NCBI GenBank assembly: GCA_937870755.1
Contig: CALMZV010000015.1
Coordinates: forward strand, 1 to 36,008
Length of the DNA stretch: 36,008 bases
From: an uncultured Methylocystaceae bacterium
GTDB lineage: Bacteria; Pseudomonadota; Alphaproteobacteria; Rhizobiales; Beijerinckiaceae
Direction of reading: 5' to 3'
Position numbers and translations under genes: made by a program
Part shown: positions 34,671 through 36,008 of the stretch, piece after piece
Layout of the letters: each line of letters starts with the position of its first letter
How positions within the stretch are numbered: position 1 is the first letter of the stretch
Notes under the pieces: generated by a model
The model's database searches: none
What the model saw: only the letters and a program-made list of their open reading frames with translations
What the model was told of the DNA's origin: nothing

Positions 34671-35896
34671 ATCAGCTTTCATTTTTCGACCATGTCCGAT
34701 CTGATTTAAGCGCTGGAACGTTCCTCAGCGAGGTTGCGGCATTTGGCGAGTATGGCCAGCGCACCTTTACTGAGAAAATCGAGGGCATTCCCTATTTCGT
34801 CAATGAGTTCTGGACCGCAGGGCAGCGTCAGGCGCATTCAATCCATGAGATTTCCTACCGGGCTTGCTTCAAAGCGCAGTTGCCCGAGTTTTTTATTTCA
34901 CGACTAACGAAGCCCGGTGACGTGGTTTTTGATCCCTTCATGGGGCGCGGCACAACGCCTGTGCAGGCAGCGCTCATGGGCCGTCAGGCGTTCGGCAATG
35001 ATATCAACCCTCTGTCAGTTTTTCTGACCCGCCCAAGATTGCGCCCAATCACACTACAGTCTGTGTCGGCGGCGTTGAGAACCGTGGATTGGTCGCGCGG
35101 AAATATCGAGCGTGATGATCTGCTGGCCTTCTATCACCCTGCCACGCTCAAAAAGCTGGAGGCCTTGCGTGCATGGCTAACCGAGCGCGCTCCACTGGGT
35201 AGTGATGATGTAGATCCCGTGGTCGATTGGATTCGAATGGTGGCGATCAATCGCCTCTCTGGGCATTCGCCCGGCTTCTTTTCAGGCCGCTCAATGCCAC
35301 CGAACCAAGCTGTCTCGGTCAAAGCGCAAATCAAAATCAATGAAAAGCTCGGAGTTTCGCCGCCCGAGCGTGATGTTGCCGCTGTGATCCTAAAAAAGTC
35401 AAAGACTCTGCTCAAAGACGGCAGCGCCCCAAGCCAGGTTCGCTCTAACCTTCACACCGGCGCTGCGTGGGATGTGCCGAGTATAGCTAGTGCCTCTGTC
35501 GATCTCACCGTCACGTCGCCGCCGTTTCTCGACATAGTGCAATACGCTTCCGACAACTGGCTACGCTGCTGGTTTGCTGGCATCGACCCTGAGACGGTCG
35601 CCATCGACATGCACCGAACCGAAGAAGCTTGGACAGCGATGGTGCACCGAGTCCTGGCCGAACAGGCCCGAATTCTCCGCCCCGGCGGCTACGTCGCTTT
35701 CGAGGTCGGAGAGGTGCGGAATGGCAAGGTTCTGCTCGAACGGCTGGTTTGGAAAGCGTCGGAGGGGCTACCGTTCAACCGCCTTGGCGTAATGGTGAAC
35801 GATCAGGAGTTCACCAAGACTGCAAACTGCTGGGGCGTCGATAACGGCGCGAAGGGCACTAACACCAACCGGATAGTGCTTCTACAGCGTGACTAA
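34667..35896 (+). CDS. DNA methyltransferase (N6-adenine or N4-cytosine type)
   Basis: This 409-residue protein has AdoMet motif I in FDPFMGRGTTPVQAALMG (about 88-105), preceded by the LPEFFISRLTKPGDVV segment typical of such enzymes, an acidic FGNDINP (109-115), and catalytic motif IV TSPPF at 283-287. About 180 residues separate motif I from motif IV, an unusually large gap that probably holds the DNA-recognition region. TSPPF fits amino-methyltransferases acting on adenine N6 or cytosine N4. No restriction enzyme is seen in the window; one could lie beyond 36008. Its ATG overlaps the small membrane-protein stop. Lower GC than the core genome suggests transfer. Confidence 0.87.
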   Translation: MNQLSFFDHVRSDLSAGTFLSEVAAFGEYGQRTFTEKIEGIPYFVNEFWTAGQRQAHSIHEISYRACFKAQLPEFFISRLTKPGDVVFDPFMGRGTTPVQAALMGRQAFGNDINPLSVFLTRPRLRPITLQSVSAALRTVDWSRGNIERDDLLAFYHPATLKKLEALRAWLTERAPLGSDDVDPVVDWIRMVAINRLSGHSPGFFSGRSMPPNQAVSVKAQIKINEKLGVSPPERDVAAVILKKSKTLLKDGSAPSQVRSNLHTGAAWDVPSIASASVDLTVTSPPFLDIVQYASDNWLRCWFAGIDPETVAIDMHRTEEAWTAMVHRVLAEQARILRPGGYVAFEVGEVRNGKVLLERLVWKASEGLPFNRLGVMVNDQEFTKTANCWGVDNGAKGTNTNRIVLLQRD

Positions 35897-36008
35897 AGGA
35901 TGGTGATCTTGTGGTGAAGCCCTTGGGTCAGCAACCTTTGCGAGGTTGACGCCTCTAGGCTCAGGACCCATTGATTGGCTGAGGGCGATGTGATTCAGGC
36001 TCCGCGAG

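Larger units (their letters stand above)
33953..36008. other. Lower-GC segment behind tRNA-Arg, probable genomic island edge
   Basis: From the end of the tRNA onward the DNA is visibly richer in A and T (for example 34305-34345 and 35330-35410), and codon third positions are no longer nearly all G or C, unlike the preceding 33 kb. The genes here (XRE regulator, one-helix membrane protein, DNA methyltransferase) are typical accessory genes. No integrase and no repeat of the tRNA 3' end is seen inside the window, so the far border must lie beyond 36008 if this is an integrated element. The 76 bases between the tRNA and the XRE stop contain 8-base inverted arms at 33999-34006 and 34030-34037, of uncertain meaning. 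Confidence 0.6.

Noticed and set aside
35932-35948. Terminator after the methyltransferase
   Set aside because: CAACCT/AGGTTG is a perfect 6-bp stem with a 5-base loop, but it is weak and has no T-tract.

Overview
This is a GC-rich window (roughly two thirds G+C by eye) with dense, often overlapping genes of chromosomal type. The gene content suggests an alphaproteobacterium, probably of the Hyphomicrobiales (Rhizobiales): a 371-residue RibA with a degenerate N-terminal domain, a tRNA-Arg(ACG) with an encoded CCA end, an MshEN-like domain fused to a family 2 glycosyltransferase, a dapD / small membrane protein / dapE cluster, and numerous ABC importers. I cannot place it to genus.

Layout. 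1-5388 (minus strand) holds ribA, a YfhO-like membrane protein, an MprF-N-terminus-like membrane protein and the start of a PhoR-like histidine kinase cut by the window edge. 5563-9355 (plus) begins with an unusual single-polypeptide fusion of a flavodoxin-fold NAD(P)H:quinone reductase to a UbiA-type prenyltransferase, followed by the overlapping translation/tRNA genes def-fmt-truA. 9349-10281 (minus) has a lipocalin-like secreted protein and a small globin. 10389-15741 (plus) has a transglutaminase-like protein and a complete branched-chain amino acid/amide ABC importer (binding protein, LivH, LivM, LivG, LivF). 15726-18552 has a glycosyltransferase with an 18-bp tandem repeat in its 5' coding end, divergent from a lone amino-acid-type binding protein. 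Next come SCO1 (minus), a small conserved protein, and a complete peptide/nickel-type ABC importer (19762-24845).

24852-26359 has two overlapping hotdog thioesterase genes facing a TetR regulator, with a near-perfect palindrome between them that is very likely the TetR operator. 26369-30056 holds a small secreted protein and the lysine/diaminopimelate cluster dapD-(DUF805-like)-dapE followed by a nitroreductase. 30060-33751 contains an O6-alkylguanine-DNA methyltransferase, a 3-hydroxyisobutyrate-dehydrogenase-type enzyme, and a TVP38 membrane protein paired with a MerA-like flavin disulfide reductase.

A tRNA-Arg gene at 33876-33952 marks a sharp change. Downstream the DNA is visibly lower in G+C, has ordinary-looking codon use, and carries an XRE regulator with a TTG start behind a perfect inverted repeat, then a two-gene unit of a one-helix membrane protein and a DNA methyltransferase. 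This looks like the edge of a genomic island or defence locus that continues past the window.

The strongest candidates for something undescribed are the quinone-reductase/UbiA fusion and the tRNA-linked XRE/membrane-protein/methyltransferase unit. The rest is mostly recognisable core and transport metabolism. No CRISPR array, rRNA, integrase or complete insertion sequence was seen, and no gap between genes exceeds 300 bases.
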